Source: a virus. Taken from it: 34,586 nucleotides of DNA. The translations under genes were made by a program, and so were the position numbers. The stretch spans positions 1-34,586 of IMG/VR virus record IMGVR_UViG_3300027869_000167. The stretch is one strand, 5' to 3'. Numbering within the stretch: the first letter of the stretch is position 1; each line of letters opens with the position of its first letter. The notes under the pieces were generated by a model, which was given only the letters and a program-made list of their open reading frames with translations, searched no databases and was not told where the DNA came from. Of the stretch, positions 1 through 6,393 are shown piece after piece.

Positions 1-4
1 AATT

Positions 5-38
5 GCTCTCTCCTTAAAGAGCCGCTTTAACTAAAGCG
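5..38. repeat. Two adjacent small inverted repeats at the left edge
   Basis: GCTCT at 5-9 can pair with AGAGC at 18-22, and CGCTTTA at 23-29 pairs perfectly with TAAAGCG at 32-38. The second stem closes on only two bases, so it may act as a DNA palindrome rather than an RNA hairpin. No T-run follows. It could be the end of a gene lying outside the window or an operator. Nothing else is recognisable in 39-124. Confidence 0.3.
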
Positions 39-124
39 CATTCACAGGAAAGGGCAACGCGTGGGTGGGGATAACAGGTCGCTTGAAATAACCGATAGAT
101 ATGCTTTAGTGAAGTGAATAGCGC

Positions 125-442
125 ATGACCACAACGCGGCTCACGATCATTTTTCTATTCATCCTCGCCTTTGGCTGGTCGCTATGGTTTTGGCTTACCC
201 ATCTTCCGATTGATCCCAGCGGTGCACCGATGAGCGCTGCGGAAGCAGTGCAGCTGCCCATACATCCTCCGATCCCTACTGAAGCGTCTTCCGCTGAGGA
301 ATTGCTGACTGATGCAACTGCCTCCATTCCCGACGGAGCCGACGTGACCGGAGAACTGGACATCTGTGGCAATCATCTGTGCGTCTGGGATCTCAGCAAT
401 GGCACCCCGTTCGCACTTCTCAACTATTGTTCTGGTACCTAA
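125..442 (+). CDS. Small membrane-anchored protein, unknown function
   Basis: A 105-residue protein with one strong hydrophobic segment at about residues 6-26 (Ile/Phe/Trp rich), then a Pro/Ala/Ser-rich acidic stretch and a short C-terminal part with three cysteines (ICGNHLCVW and NYCSGT). The layout is that of an N-terminally anchored or secreted protein with its body outside the membrane. The cysteines could form a disulphide. There is no Shine-Dalgarno sequence before the ATG, as for most + strand genes here. It is followed after 3 nt by the basic gene at 446. I do not recognise the family. Confidence 0.6.
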   Translation: MTTTRLTIIFLFILAFGWSLWFWLTHLPIDPSGAPMSAAEAVQLPIHPPIPTEASSAEELLTDATASIPDGADVTGELDICGNHLCVWDLSNGTPFALLNYCSGT

Positions 443-445
443 TCA

Positions 446-607
446 ATGGCATCACTCAGCTTTTATCAGCAGAAATACGGGAAGAAAGAGGGCCGGGAAA
501 AATACCGGGCCTATTGCCGCACGTATAGGCGCAAGAACCGCACAAAGATCAACGCCCGCCAGCGCGAGCGCTATCAGGCGCTCACGAGCTCGGTAAAAAC
601 GGCCTAA
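446..607 (+). CDS. Short basic protein rich in Arg, Lys and Tyr
   Basis: A 53-residue ORF starting 3 nt after the previous stop and ending TAA. The protein is highly basic with a regular pattern (KYGKKEGREKYRAYCRTYRR, then a run like KINARQRERYQAL) that would form an amphipathic helix. Short Lys/Arg/Tyr-rich helical proteins of this kind occur in phages, often near nuclease genes, and probably bind nucleic acid. That role is an inference. A longer ORF overlapping it in another frame has a composition unlike protein, so this frame is preferred. Confidence 0.5.
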   Translation: MASLSFYQQKYGKKEGREKYRAYCRTYRRKNRTKINARQRERYQALTSSVKTA

Positions 608-629
608 AGTTATCCCCAGTTTGGGTTGT

Positions 630-657
630 TTGACACCACCCGCACAGGCGGTAGAGT
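630..657 (+). promoter_or_regulatory. Candidate sigma70-type promoter
   Basis: TTGACA (630-635), a 16-nt spacer, then TAGAGT (652-657). The -35 is a perfect consensus and the -10 matches at four of six positions. It lies in the 229-nt gap between the genes at 446 and 837. Apart from this promoter, the gap holds the GGTCGAA motif at 802-813 and nothing else that I can interpret. Confidence 0.35.
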
Positions 658-801
658 GAATGGGTAGTTAGGAAGGTTCGTTGATGGGGGAAGTAGCTGA
701 CCACTGGCGACAAACAGGCACGCAGAGTTCTCCCGCAAGGAGTTTTGTCCAGCATAAAAACCCTACGAATGGTCGCCCTTGTCCCCATCAGCGAATCATC
801 C

Positions 802-813
802 AAAAAGGTCGAA
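802..813 (+). promoter_or_regulatory. AAAAGGTCGAA upstream motif, copy 1
   Basis: AAAAAGGTCGAA, with its GGTCG core 30 nt before the ATG at 837. The same motif precedes four other genes; see the finding on this motif. Confidence 0.45.
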
Positions 814-836
814 TACATAAATCGATTCCAAAATCA

Positions 837-1007
837 ATGTTGAGCGAAAACTTTGAAACAGAACTCATGATCGGGGAGATCGAGTTCTTCACGCGGCCAA
901 AGAAGCCGAAGTGGAGGACGCTCGCCGAAGATATGTTGGCCCTTGGAGCCATTGCGGGCTTCGTCATTCTGCTCTTGTGGCTCGTGTCAATCGGCGTGTT
1001 TCTTTAG
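837..1007 (+). CDS. Small single-span membrane protein
   Basis: A 56-residue protein with an acidic N-terminus, a basic patch (RPKKPKW) and one transmembrane helix at about residues 34-55 (LALGAIAGFVILLLWLVSIG). The frame is open further upstream to an ATG at 684 with a weak AGGAAGG before it, which would give 107 residues. That extension has an unproteinlike Pro/His/Arg/Gln composition, and the repeated upstream motif AAAAAGGTCGAA (802-813) lies 30 nt before the ATG at 837, so the shorter form is chosen. Function unknown. Confidence 0.5.
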   Translation: MLSENFETELMIGEIEFFTRPKKPKWRTLAEDMLALGAIAGFVILLLWLVSIGVFL

Positions 1008-1016
1008 AACGGTTGC

Positions 1017-1105
1017 ATTCGGGAGGGTAATGCCCTCCGTGACCCTCCCTTTACGGGATAGGAGGTGCGAGTAATCAGCAACGGTTCGCTCGCACCCTCC
1101 CGAAT
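1017..1105 (+). ncRNA. Nested alternative stem structure, switch- or attenuator-like leader
   Basis: This 131-nt gene-free gap contains ATTCGGGAGGGT (1017-1028), a perfect 12-bp complement of ACCCTCCCGAAT (1094-1105). Inside it, GGAGGG (1022-1027) pairs with CCCTCC (1033-1038) around a 5-nt loop. CCTCC (1044-1048) pairs with GGAGG (1061-1065). GGAGGTGCGAG (1061-1071) pairs with 1089-1100 with one bulge. Several of these exclude each other, as in attenuators and riboswitches. A 14-codon ORF (ATG 1030, TAA 1072-1074) lies within it but its Shine-Dalgarno-like run is only 2 nt from the ATG. The element precedes the gene at 1139. I match it to no known riboswitch class. Confidence 0.4.
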
Positions 1106-1138
1106 CTCAGAGAACAAATTAATCACTTAAACAATCAC

Positions 1139-1567
1139 ATGAATAAAGCAGTAGTATCTATCGGTATCGTCGTGGTGTTCCTGAGTATCATCGTCGGATG
1201 GGCTGCGTTCACTGCGGGCCATAACGAAGGGTATGTTCAGGGAACAGCGACCGTGCAGCAAGCAATTGATCTGGCGTCCGCTCGTTGGGTTCCGACTTCC
1301 ACGCCGCCCCTCGCCGACATCCTCACCATCCAGGGCGCCTCTACGACAGCGCAGACGTGCTTCCTCGCCGACAACGGCACCTGCGTCGCGACGTACAGCC
1401 AGTTCAAGCAGCTCATCGCTTATCTCCCGCTACTCGCGGCGATCAAAGGCGGGAACATCCTCGTCTCAAGCAACAACGTCACCGTGCCGCTCACCGCGAC
1501 GAGCTCCGCCTCCCTGACGGACGTGCTCACCCAAATGGTCGCAGAGATCAACGCGTCACATCAATGA
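1139..1567 (+). CDS. N-terminally anchored extracytoplasmic protein
   Basis: A 142-residue protein with a transmembrane or uncleaved signal helix at about residues 5-26, followed by an Ala/Thr/Ser-rich domain with two cysteines (TCFLADNGTCVATY) that could form a disulphide outside the cytoplasm. Low charge and high Thr/Ser content resemble surface proteins rather than enzymes. Its TGA overlaps the next ATG as ATGA at 1564, so the two are probably translated together. The structured leader at 1017-1105 lies just upstream. No Shine-Dalgarno sequence is seen. Function unknown. Confidence 0.6.
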   Translation: MNKAVVSIGIVVVFLSIIVGWAAFTAGHNEGYVQGTATVQQAIDLASARWVPTSTPPLADILTIQGASTTAQTCFLADNGTCVATYSQFKQLIAYLPLLAAIKGGNILVSSNNVTVPLTATSSASLTDVLTQMVAEINASHQ

Positions 1568-1809
1568 ACATCCAAGAAGTAGATCAGCCCGAGGAATTCG
1601 ACGGTGCGCACGACTGGGAAGAAGTATTGCTCGGCCCGATCGTCATCAATTGTGTTCCGACCCATAAGACCCTCAAAGACTATCTCTCGGAAGACGACGG
1701 GCGCCGGTTCCACGACGGCGGCGATTGGGATGAGCGGAGCGGGTATGAAGATGAGAGAACCGTAGACGCAGTAGTCGGCGTCGGTGATGAACCTGAAAGC
1801 GATGAGTGA
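1564..1809 (+). CDS. Small acidic protein, unknown function
   Basis: An 81-residue, strongly acidic soluble protein (MNIQEVDQPEEF to the end GDEPESDE). It starts in an ATGA overlap with the previous gene, which is why this start was chosen although the frame is open further upstream. No cysteines, membrane segment or known motif. It overlaps the next gene by 8 nt. It probably belongs to the early operon leading to the nuclease at 2041. Confidence 0.55.
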   Translation: MNIQEVDQPEEFDGAHDWEEVLLGPIVINCVPTHKTLKDYLSEDDGRRFHDGGDWDERSGYEDERTVDAVVGVGDEPESDE

Positions 1810-2044
1810 AGTTGGAGAGGATTTCAAGGCGCTTCACGAAGAGAGCAAACGCAAGAGGGCAGCGAACGAGAAATGGTCAATCAATTTTCTCAAGGAAAAG
1901 GGCATTCCATTCTCGGTTCTCAATGAATCGTCGCGGCACTATCGGGTTGGAGAATTCGATTTTTGGCCCAGCACGGGCAAGTTCTATAACCAGAAGAAAC
2001 AGATCAGAGGGCGGGGAGTGAAAAATCTAATAGCACTACTGTGA
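1802..2044 (+). CDS. Small conserved phage-type protein with WPSTGKF motif
   Basis: An 80-residue protein from the ATG at 1802; in-frame starts at 1784 (GTG) and 1787 (ATG) would add 6 and 5 residues. The layout is a basic N-terminal helix, a block like FLKEKGIPFSVLNESSRHYR, then FDFWPSTGKFYNQ and a C-terminal RGRGVKNLIALL. This arrangement matches small phage proteins that I recall as widespread but uncharacterised. Its stop overlaps the GTG start of the nuclease gene at 2041, so the two are translationally coupled, which hints at a role beside recombination or replication. Confidence 0.55.
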   Translation: MSEVGEDFKALHEESKRKRAANEKWSINFLKEKGIPFSVLNESSRHYRVGEFDFWPSTGKFYNQKKQIRGRGVKNLIALL

Positions 2045-2844
2045 AAATCGAGATTAAGAAGACACGCACCGACGGCATTATCCAGATCACGACCCTTGAT
2101 GAGCGCTTTTATGCGAAGGAGCACGACGGTGTCATGACCTTCAATCCCTCGATTACGTGGATAGAGAAGTATTCTCCGATGGGAATCGGGCTTCTCAAGT
2201 ACTACGCGAAACATGGCTGGGATGAGGCAAAGATGCTCACCGAGGAAGCGGCGGAGCGCGGCTCAAAGGTGCATCAGGCGATTGACATTCTTCTGCAGGG
2301 TGGTACGGTCGGGTTCGACACGAAGCTCGCTGATCCGGACGATCCTCAGAACGACAGCAAGTACGCACCGCTCACGCCGGACGAATATTGGTCAGTGATG
2401 ACGTTTGCGGACTGGTGGGAGGAATTGAACGACGAGCATGAGGTGAGGGTGGTTGATACGGAAAAGACGGTGTGGGTTGAACCGGAGAAAGGTGAACAAT
2501 ACGGCTACGCCGGCACCCGCGACATGAAGCTCATCGTGGACAATGAACCGTGGGCGATCGATGTGAAAACCGGCCAGGCAGCAAGTATCTATCTCGGATG
2601 GGAACTCCAGCTTTCAGCGATCAAACACGCGGACCCGGATCTCCCGAGAACGTTTATCTTTCAGCCGGGATACAAGCTCAATAAGAAGGGCTGGAAGCTG
2701 ACCGAAACCGAAGACAAATTCCCCCTCTTCAAAGCCGCATTTCAGTTCTGGAAAGACGCAAACCCAGACACGAAGCCCAAGCAGAAAGATTATCCACCCA
2801 CGATACAGCTCTCATTTCAGATAAACAAAAGGTCGAACGAATAG
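2041..2844 (+). CDS. PD-(D/E)XK nuclease, RecB/Cas4-like
   Basis: A 267-residue protein with the ordered motifs of RecB-type PD-(D/E)XK nucleases: RGSKVHQAID (His78), GYAGTRDMKL (Asp161), AIDVKTG (Asp174 and Lys176), then the helix YLGWELQLSAI with Gln190. The family cuts or resects DNA with divalent metal ions and in phages usually works in recombination, replication or repair. It starts with GTG in a GTGA overlap with the gene before it and is followed by an OB-fold-like protein, which fits a nuclease plus single-strand-binding pair. I see no Cas4-type cysteine cluster, so an iron-sulphur form is unlikely. Confidence 0.8.
   Translation: MKIEIKKTRTDGIIQITTLDERFYAKEHDGVMTFNPSITWIEKYSPMGIGLLKYYAKHGWDEAKMLTEEAAERGSKVHQAIDILLQGGTVGFDTKLADPDDPQNDSKYAPLTPDEYWSVMTFADWWEELNDEHEVRVVDTEKTVWVEPEKGEQYGYAGTRDMKLIVDNEPWAIDVKTGQAASIYLGWELQLSAIKHADPDLPRTFIFQPGYKLNKKGWKLTETEDKFPLFKAAFQFWKDANPDTKPKQKDYPPTIQLSFQINKRSNE
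2827..2837 (+). promoter_or_regulatory. AAAAGGTCGAA upstream motif, copy 2
   Basis: AAAAGGTCGAA within the last codons of the nuclease gene. The core lies 51 nt before the ATG at 2882, farther than in the other copies (28-30 nt). An AT-rich leader follows. Confidence 0.4.
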
Positions 2845-2881
2845 AAAAGACAGCATAACAAATTAAAACTACAACAAAGCT

Positions 2882-3190
2882 ATGGCATGGAATGAAGTTG
2901 AGTCAGGCGGAGCATGGAAACCGACCGAAGTCGGCGCGAAGCTGGAGGGAACCTTGAAAGCAAAGGAATCCCGGGAAGGAAAGAACGGCAAAGACTACAC
3001 GCAGTTCGTGATCGAGACGGAGAGCGGAGATACCTACAATGTCTCCGGTGCGGTGCTCGAAAGCAAGCTTTCGGAACTGGAGATTGGCTCGCGCGTGCTC
3101 TTGACCTATAAGGGTGAACAGAGCTCCAAGAACGGGAAGTACAAGGATTTCAGTGTTGCCGTTTGGGAGGACGACAAGCCGGGCTTCTAA
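2882..3190 (+). CDS. Predicted OB-fold single-strand-binding-like protein
   Basis: A 102-residue beta-rich protein with regularly spaced strands: GAKLEGTLKAKES, YTQFVIETESGDTYNV, GSRVLLTYKGEQ and YKDFSVAVWED. Length and strand pattern suggest an OB fold as in SSB-like proteins, but there is no diagnostic motif and this is an inference. Position directly after a RecB-like nuclease supports a role in binding single-stranded DNA during recombination. The start lies in an A-rich, Shine-Dalgarno-free leader. The stop is followed by the inverted repeats at 3199-3269. Confidence 0.55.
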   Translation: MAWNEVESGGAWKPTEVGAKLEGTLKAKESREGKNGKDYTQFVIETESGDTYNVSGAVLESKLSELEIGSRVLLTYKGEQSSKNGKYKDFSVAVWEDDKPGF

Positions 3191-3198
3191 GCCCAGCA

Positions 3199-3269
3199 CG
3201 GGACGCCGCCAAAATATGGGGGAATACGGCGGAGGATTGCAAGGTTAATTCAATTCTCATGGCGTCCCG
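3199..3269. repeat. Nested inverted repeats between converging genes
   Basis: CGGGACGCC (3199-3207) pairs perfectly with GGCGTCCCG (3261-3269). An inner CCGCC (3206-3210) can instead pair with GGCGG (3228-3232). The element lies after the + gene ending at 3190 and overlaps the 3' end of the minus gene at 3250-3450, so it could end or stabilise transcripts from both sides. No T-run is present, so a classical intrinsic terminator is not supported. Confidence 0.35.
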
Positions 3270-3450
3270 CCCCAGATGGCGTCGTAAGTTCTTTGTGGTT
3301 TCTCTCAATCGTGTTGTCGGCGTTGATGATGTCACGGATCTCGCGCCTCGCCCGTACGACCACCCAGACGACGAACACAATGAGTGCGCACACATCGAAG
3401 ATGACAAGCACCAGATCGAGGAGAAAAGAGATGAAGTGGGGTAGCCCCAT
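3250..3450 (-). CDS. Small membrane protein, minus-strand cassette
   Basis: A 66-residue protein with a long hydrophobic N-terminal segment (about residues 7-32, FISFLLDLVLVIFDVCALIV onward) ending in a basic ARREIR, then a polar tail. The start is fixed by a perfect AAGGAGG six bases before the ATG, a signal almost absent from + strand genes here. It faces the + genes on both sides as a single reversed gene. Membrane location is clear and function unknown; exclusion of other phages is a reasonable guess for such a moron-like gene. Confidence 0.65.
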   Translation of the reverse strand: MGLPHFISFLLDLVLVIFDVCALIVFVVWVVVRARREIRDIINADNTIERNHKELTTPSGAGRHEN

Positions 3451-3749
3451 GAACAGCCTCCTTGCGTGAAAGAGACAACTTTCAAGGTCGATCCGCGGGA
3501 AGCCGCATTTCTCCTTGAAAAATCAGTAGGGCTAAAAGAATGTAGGCATAAGTCGGGCGCGGAATCAAGGGCGGAAAACAGGCGAAAATCAGGGTTCTTG
3601 ATGTGAAAGTGTGGAAAAACAGTCTATATCATTGATACTACAGGATATACGTTGTCGATTTCCGTCCCTGTTTCCCACAGAAAAAGTTGAAGTTGCGGTG
3701 CAATGCACCATTTGATGTGCAGCGGTTAACACAGCGATTTACCACAGAA
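3451..3749. other. Gene-free gap of about 300 nt, AT-rich in its middle
   Basis: It separates the reversed gene at 3250-3450 from the zinc-knuckle gene and should hold the start signals of both. I see a small GCGG-GAAG-CCGC hairpin near 3494 and AT-rich stretches (TATATC, GATATACG) around 3620-3650 that could be -10 elements, but no -35 at the right distance. TTTCCCACA near 3670 resembles a DnaA box weakly. No ORF in the gap looks real. Confidence 0.35.
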
Positions 3750-4190
3750 ATGAAGAACTACTACTACAACCCAAAAACTCAAGATCTCATGATCTTCGAC
3801 ACCGAGCATAATTCGATCGACGTGCTCGAAGTATTGAGAGGCATCCGAGTCATTACGAGTTCCGAGATCCATGGCGCTTGGTCCGGAAAGAATGGATCGG
3901 AAGACTTCAATCAGGAAGCGCCGGTGAAGGTTTATAAGAAACAGCTCAGTAAGGCCAGTAAACGGAAGTGCGGCAAATGTGGCAAGCTTGGACACCGCAG
4001 CGACAATTGCTCGAAGTTCGTCAGTGATGCTCCCGCGCCAAGAAAGGCAGGTAGAAGCGGAAAGTGGAAGTGCAAGAACTGCGGCGAGCTCGGGCACGGC
4101 GCGAAGACCTGCAAGAATCCGGCGAGACTTCCTGACAAGGAGATCAAGAACATCGTGAGCGAAGAGCGGGCGCTTGAACCTATTGCCTAA
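3750..4190 (+). CDS. Twin CCHC zinc-knuckle nucleic-acid-binding protein
   Basis: A 146-residue protein with an N-terminal domain of about 65 residues of unknown fold, then two retroviral-type zinc knuckles of exact CX2CX4HX4C spacing: CGKCGKLGHRSDNC (Cys74, Cys77, His82, Cys87) and CKNCGELGHGAKTC (Cys108, Cys111, His116, Cys121). Basic linkers surround them. Such knuckles bind single-stranded RNA or DNA. The frame is open upstream to a TTG at 3687; the ATG at 3750 was chosen because it has the CACAGAAATG-type A-rich context typical of + genes here. It is followed by a winged-helix gene 5 nt on. Confidence 0.75.
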   Translation: MKNYYYNPKTQDLMIFDTEHNSIDVLEVLRGIRVITSSEIHGAWSGKNGSEDFNQEAPVKVYKKQLSKASKRKCGKCGKLGHRSDNCSKFVSDAPAPRKAGRSGKWKCKNCGELGHGAKTCKNPARLPDKEIKNIVSEERALEPIA

Positions 4191-4195
4191 AGCAA

Positions 4196-4513
4196 ATGAT
4201 CCAGGACACCTCACTCTTTGCCTATAGCGTAGCCACCCAAAACCTCGGCGCGAAGCAGAAGCAGGTGCTCGACGCACTTCGATTTTTCCCGGATGCAACG
4301 AACGCGGAGCTTGCTGCAAATCTCGGATGGCCGGTGAACCGGATCACGCCAAGATGTCTAGAGTTGCGACGCATCGGGCTGATTATTGAAGTGGGAAAGC
4401 GGCGCTGTAAAGTCACGGGCAGTACCGCTCATGCCTGGAGAGCCAAGCATCCGGTTCTGCCGCCGGCGAGAGAAGAGAAAAAGGTCGAAACAAATCCAGC
4501 ACAATTACTCTAA
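4196..4513 (+). CDS. Winged-helix DNA-binding protein
   Basis: A 105-residue protein. Residues about 18-80 read as a winged helix: LGAKQKQVLDALRFFPDATN, then AELAANLGWPVNRITPRCLEL as helix-turn-helix, RRIGLIIEVGKRRC as the wing, and a basic C-terminus. The pattern is that of MarR-like or general phage winged-helix proteins. It could regulate the early genes around it. The stop overlaps the next ATG (TAATG at 4511), so the two are coupled. Confidence 0.7.
   Translation: MIQDTSLFAYSVATQNLGAKQKQVLDALRFFPDATNAELAANLGWPVNRITPRCLELRRIGLIIEVGKRRCKVTGSTAHAWRAKHPVLPPAREEKKVETNPAQLL
4478..4489 (+). promoter_or_regulatory. AAAAGGTCGAA upstream motif, copy 3
   Basis: AAAAAGGTCGAA inside the 3' end of the winged-helix gene, core 30 nt before the ATG at 4513. 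The leader ends CAATTACTCTAATG, nearly the same as CAATTTCTCTAATG before the gene at 27966. Confidence 0.45.
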
Positions 4514-4728
4514 TGGCCTATCCATCAGTACAAGTGAAGCCGGACGATCCGTCAATCAACAAGTTCTTCTACCTATGCCAGACCCCAGGATGCAGCGAGG
4601 TTATCAATCCCGCATTTCCGGTCGCCGAGAAGAACCCCAGTCCTAAATATTGCAAGAATTGCCAGGACAAAGCGACGCGTGAGCAGATTGAGGCGGAGCA
4701 TCACCGCGCTCCCCGCTCACCCGTGTAA
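4513..4728 (+). CDS. Small zinc-ribbon protein
   Basis: A 71-residue protein with four cysteines arranged as LCQTPGCSEV and YCKNCQDK, a likely zinc ribbon, followed by a charged C-terminal helix. It has no enzyme motif and may bind nucleic acid or a protein partner. It is coupled to the winged-helix gene by a TAATG overlap. Its last 86 nt overlap the 3' end of the reversed gene at 4643, so the two mRNAs are complementary at their ends. Confidence 0.55.
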   Translation: MAYPSVQVKPDDPSINKFFYLCQTPGCSEVINPAFPVAEKNPSPKYCKNCQDKATREQIEAEHHRAPRSPV

Positions 4729-5224
4729 ACCGGGGAGCATGAGGGTTGGTCAGCGTTACCGGCTTCCTTGTCAGCTCTATACCCAATGGCAGTGCCGCCG
4801 AAAGCAATCCCACCACAATCAAGAACGCCATCTGAGCGTTGAAACTCCATAACGATTCGGATACCGATCGATCTGCTTCCCAAGTGTTATCGTGCTCATC
4901 GAAGGAAAGAGCGCCGCAAACGATGTTATTGATCTTATTCATTGCTTGCCGGTCTGCCAGGTTTCTTTTCTGGAGCTCCCGTTCATAATATGCGCAACAA
5001 CACGACAGCGCCGCGATCATTACGACCCATAGCGTATAGATGATAGAGCCCAAAACAAAATCTTCCACCCGCGGTTGCTTAGCAATGAGCGTCGCATCCA
5101 TGGCAAGCAACAAGCCTATTGTCCCAAAGAAGATTTTCCATTCGTGATCCCGTCGTGTATTGAAGAGGATCATTCTTCTCTCGTGTAGGAACTTGAGCTC
5201 GTCCAATCGCTGCTTGACGTTCAT
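4643..5224 (-). CDS. Three-span membrane protein, minus-strand cassette
   Basis: A 193-residue protein with a charged N-terminal helix (NVKQRLDELKFLHERR, then RRDHEWK) and three hydrophobic segments at about residues 33-50, 60-85 and 136-158. The N-terminal DHEWK-plus-membrane-helix layout resembles small membrane proteins of unknown function that I recall from many bacteria, and loosely SLATT-type effectors; neither is certain. The ATG at 5224 has GGGGAG 8 nt upstream; an in-frame ATG lies 15 nt before it. Hand-counted GC is about 47% over 4861-4980, well below the capsid genes, suggesting acquisition. Confidence 0.65.
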   Translation of the reverse strand: MNVKQRLDELKFLHERRMILFNTRRDHEWKIFFGTIGLLLAMDATLIAKQPRVEDFVLGSIIYTLWVVMIAALSCCCAYYERELQKRNLADRQAMNKINNIVCGALSFDEHDNTWEADRSVSESLWSFNAQMAFLIVVGLLSAALPLGIELTRKPVTLTNPHAPRFTRVSGERGDAPPQSAHASLCPGNSCNI

Positions 5225-5291
5225 AGAAAGTCTCCCCATTGATTCTTCGCTGCAGAATAGTACGGTAATTGTATCCCCGCTTTCCCCACAC

Positions 5292-5498
5292 ATGCCCCGC
5301 AAATCATTCTTTGGAGAAATGAAAAGCCATTACATCTCTGCCGCGTGCAAGTCGCGCCGGCACAAAGAGTGTGACGGCACCGTTCCGAGGCAAGAGTGGA
5401 ACCAGCACGACCATGAATGTGACTGTCATTGCCATCTCACAATGGCGCAGCGGATGCGGCTCAAAGCCATGAAGGAAATTGACAAACGGAGGAAATGA
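5292..5498 (+). CDS. Small Cys/His-rich zinc-binding protein
   Basis: A 68-residue protein with the pattern SAACKSRRHKECDG and HDHECDCHCH, which resembles small phage proteins that bind zinc through clustered Cys and His. The frame stays open upstream into the reversed neighbour; the ATG at 5292 was chosen because the upstream part is antisense to that gene. Its stop overlaps the next ATG as ATGA at 5495. The 67-nt gap to the divergent gene at 5224 should hold two promoters, but I see only weak candidates. Confidence 0.6.
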   Translation: MPRKSFFGEMKSHYISAACKSRRHKECDGTVPRQEWNQHDHECDCHCHLTMAQRMRLKAMKEIDKRRK

Positions 5499-5947
5499 AG
5501 AGCGGCCCGTGGAGAACCCATAGCAGGAACGAGCATCAGTCAACGATTGCCGCCACTGATAGGGCCGTTTCGCTCATGATCCGCGAGCGGGACAGGAACG
5601 AACCTTGTATCGCGTGCGGAAAGCCTCACAAGGAATATGACGCCGGGCATTATCGCCGCCGCGAGTTGATGTCGACGCGCTTCCACCCGATGAACCTCAA
5701 CCGCGAGGGAAAGGGCTGCAACCGCGGCACCCACAACACCAAATACGCGATGAAGGATATGGATCTCTATCGGGAGAACGTCGACAAGAAATGGGGCGCC
5801 GGCACCGCGCAATTTCTCTACAAGCTCTCACAGACAATCGAGCCCTGGGAGACGAGGGAATTGGAACAGCTCAGGACCGCGGCGCGGATGGGTCCGCGGG
5901 CGTACGAGCAGCTCTATTTCGAGCTAAGGCCTAGCCATCGATATTAG
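5495..5947 (+). CDS. ninG: NinG-like (Rap) recombination protein
   Basis: A 150-residue protein with the core motifs of the lambda NinG/Rap family: EPCIACGK (Cys38, Cys41), YDAGHYRRR (His52), TRFHPMNLN and GKGCNRGTHN (Cys75, Asn76). In lambda this protein takes part in recombination and binds branched DNA. It is shorter than lambda NinG (about 200 residues), and only one cysteine of the second pair is evident. It follows the zinc protein by an ATGA overlap and ends 4 nt inside the 3' end of the reversed gene at 5944. The family call is good; the exact role in this phage is an inference. Confidence 0.75.
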   Translation: MKSGPWRTHSRNEHQSTIAATDRAVSLMIRERDRNEPCIACGKPHKEYDAGHYRRRELMSTRFHPMNLNREGKGCNRGTHNTKYAMKDMDLYRENVDKKWGAGTAQFLYKLSQTIEPWETRELEQLRTAARMGPRAYEQLYFELRPSHRY

Positions 5948-6381
5948 CCCTTAATTGCAACCGCAACAACCTCGTCTATCAACCCGTTCATCTTACTCAA
6001 TGCTTCGCTGCTTGCTCCGGATTCACGGATCTCGTCACCAATTGTCAAATATCTATCAGCCAAATCCAGCTTCTTGATTTCCGAGACTATGTATATGCGA
6101 CTGATTATTGTCTTTGCAGCAATTCGATGAGCATCGAGATATAACGATTCTGGTTGTGGTAGACGACTTCCTTGAGAATGTATGTACATCATGAGTTCGA
6201 TCGTTGCACTGCCAATTGCAAAGATCAATTCCTTGAACTCCTCCTTCCTACAGTCAAGTTCCCACTGTTCACGCTGCCACGAGCGCGACAACCAATGGCC
6301 AACCAGAATACCGGCGAGCGGTCCGATAGCGCCCCAGATGGCAAGATAGATGTTCAGCTTCGTTAGGTCGAAGTGCATCAT
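5944..6381 (-). CDS. Single-span membrane protein with helical domain, minus-strand cassette
   Basis: A 145-residue protein with a transmembrane helix at about residues 10-29 (YLAIWGAIGPLAGILVGHWL), a basic-aromatic stop (SRSWQREQWELDCRKEEF), then an all-helical cytoplasmic domain. Two adjacent ATGs (6381 and 6378) have AGGGG just upstream, and the second is better spaced. A longer frame to 6546 is open but contains a His/Asp-rich stretch antisense to the small gene at 6436. Function unknown. Confidence 0.65.
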   Translation of the reverse strand: MMHFDLTKLNIYLAIWGAIGPLAGILVGHWLSRSWQREQWELDCRKEEFKELIFAIGSATIELMMYIHSQGSRLPQPESLYLDAHRIAAKTIISRIYIVSEIKKLDLADRYLTIGDEIRESGASSEALSKMNGLIDEVVAVAIKG

Positions 6382-6393
6382 CACCCCTGTGCA

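Noticed and set aside
366-596. A 76-codon + ORF overlapping the genes at 125 and 446
   Set aside because: Its composition (Arg, Ser, Ala, Pro) is that of an off-frame shadow, and the 53-residue frame from 446 has a regular helical pattern.
67-616. DnaA-box-like GGGATAAC (67-75) and TTATCCCCA (609-617)
   Set aside because: Each has a mismatch to TTATCCACA, similar near-matches occur elsewhere (2791, 19941, 33819), and there is no AT-rich unwinding region or repeat array, so an origin is not supported.
684-836. N-terminal extension of the membrane protein at 837
   Set aside because: Unproteinlike composition and a weak ribosome site; the shorter start fits the repeated upstream motif. Kept only as an alternative.
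3163-3444. A 93-codon + ORF facing the reversed gene at 3250
   Set aside because: It is antisense to a gene with a perfect Shine-Dalgarno sequence and a clear membrane helix, and it has no start signal of its own.
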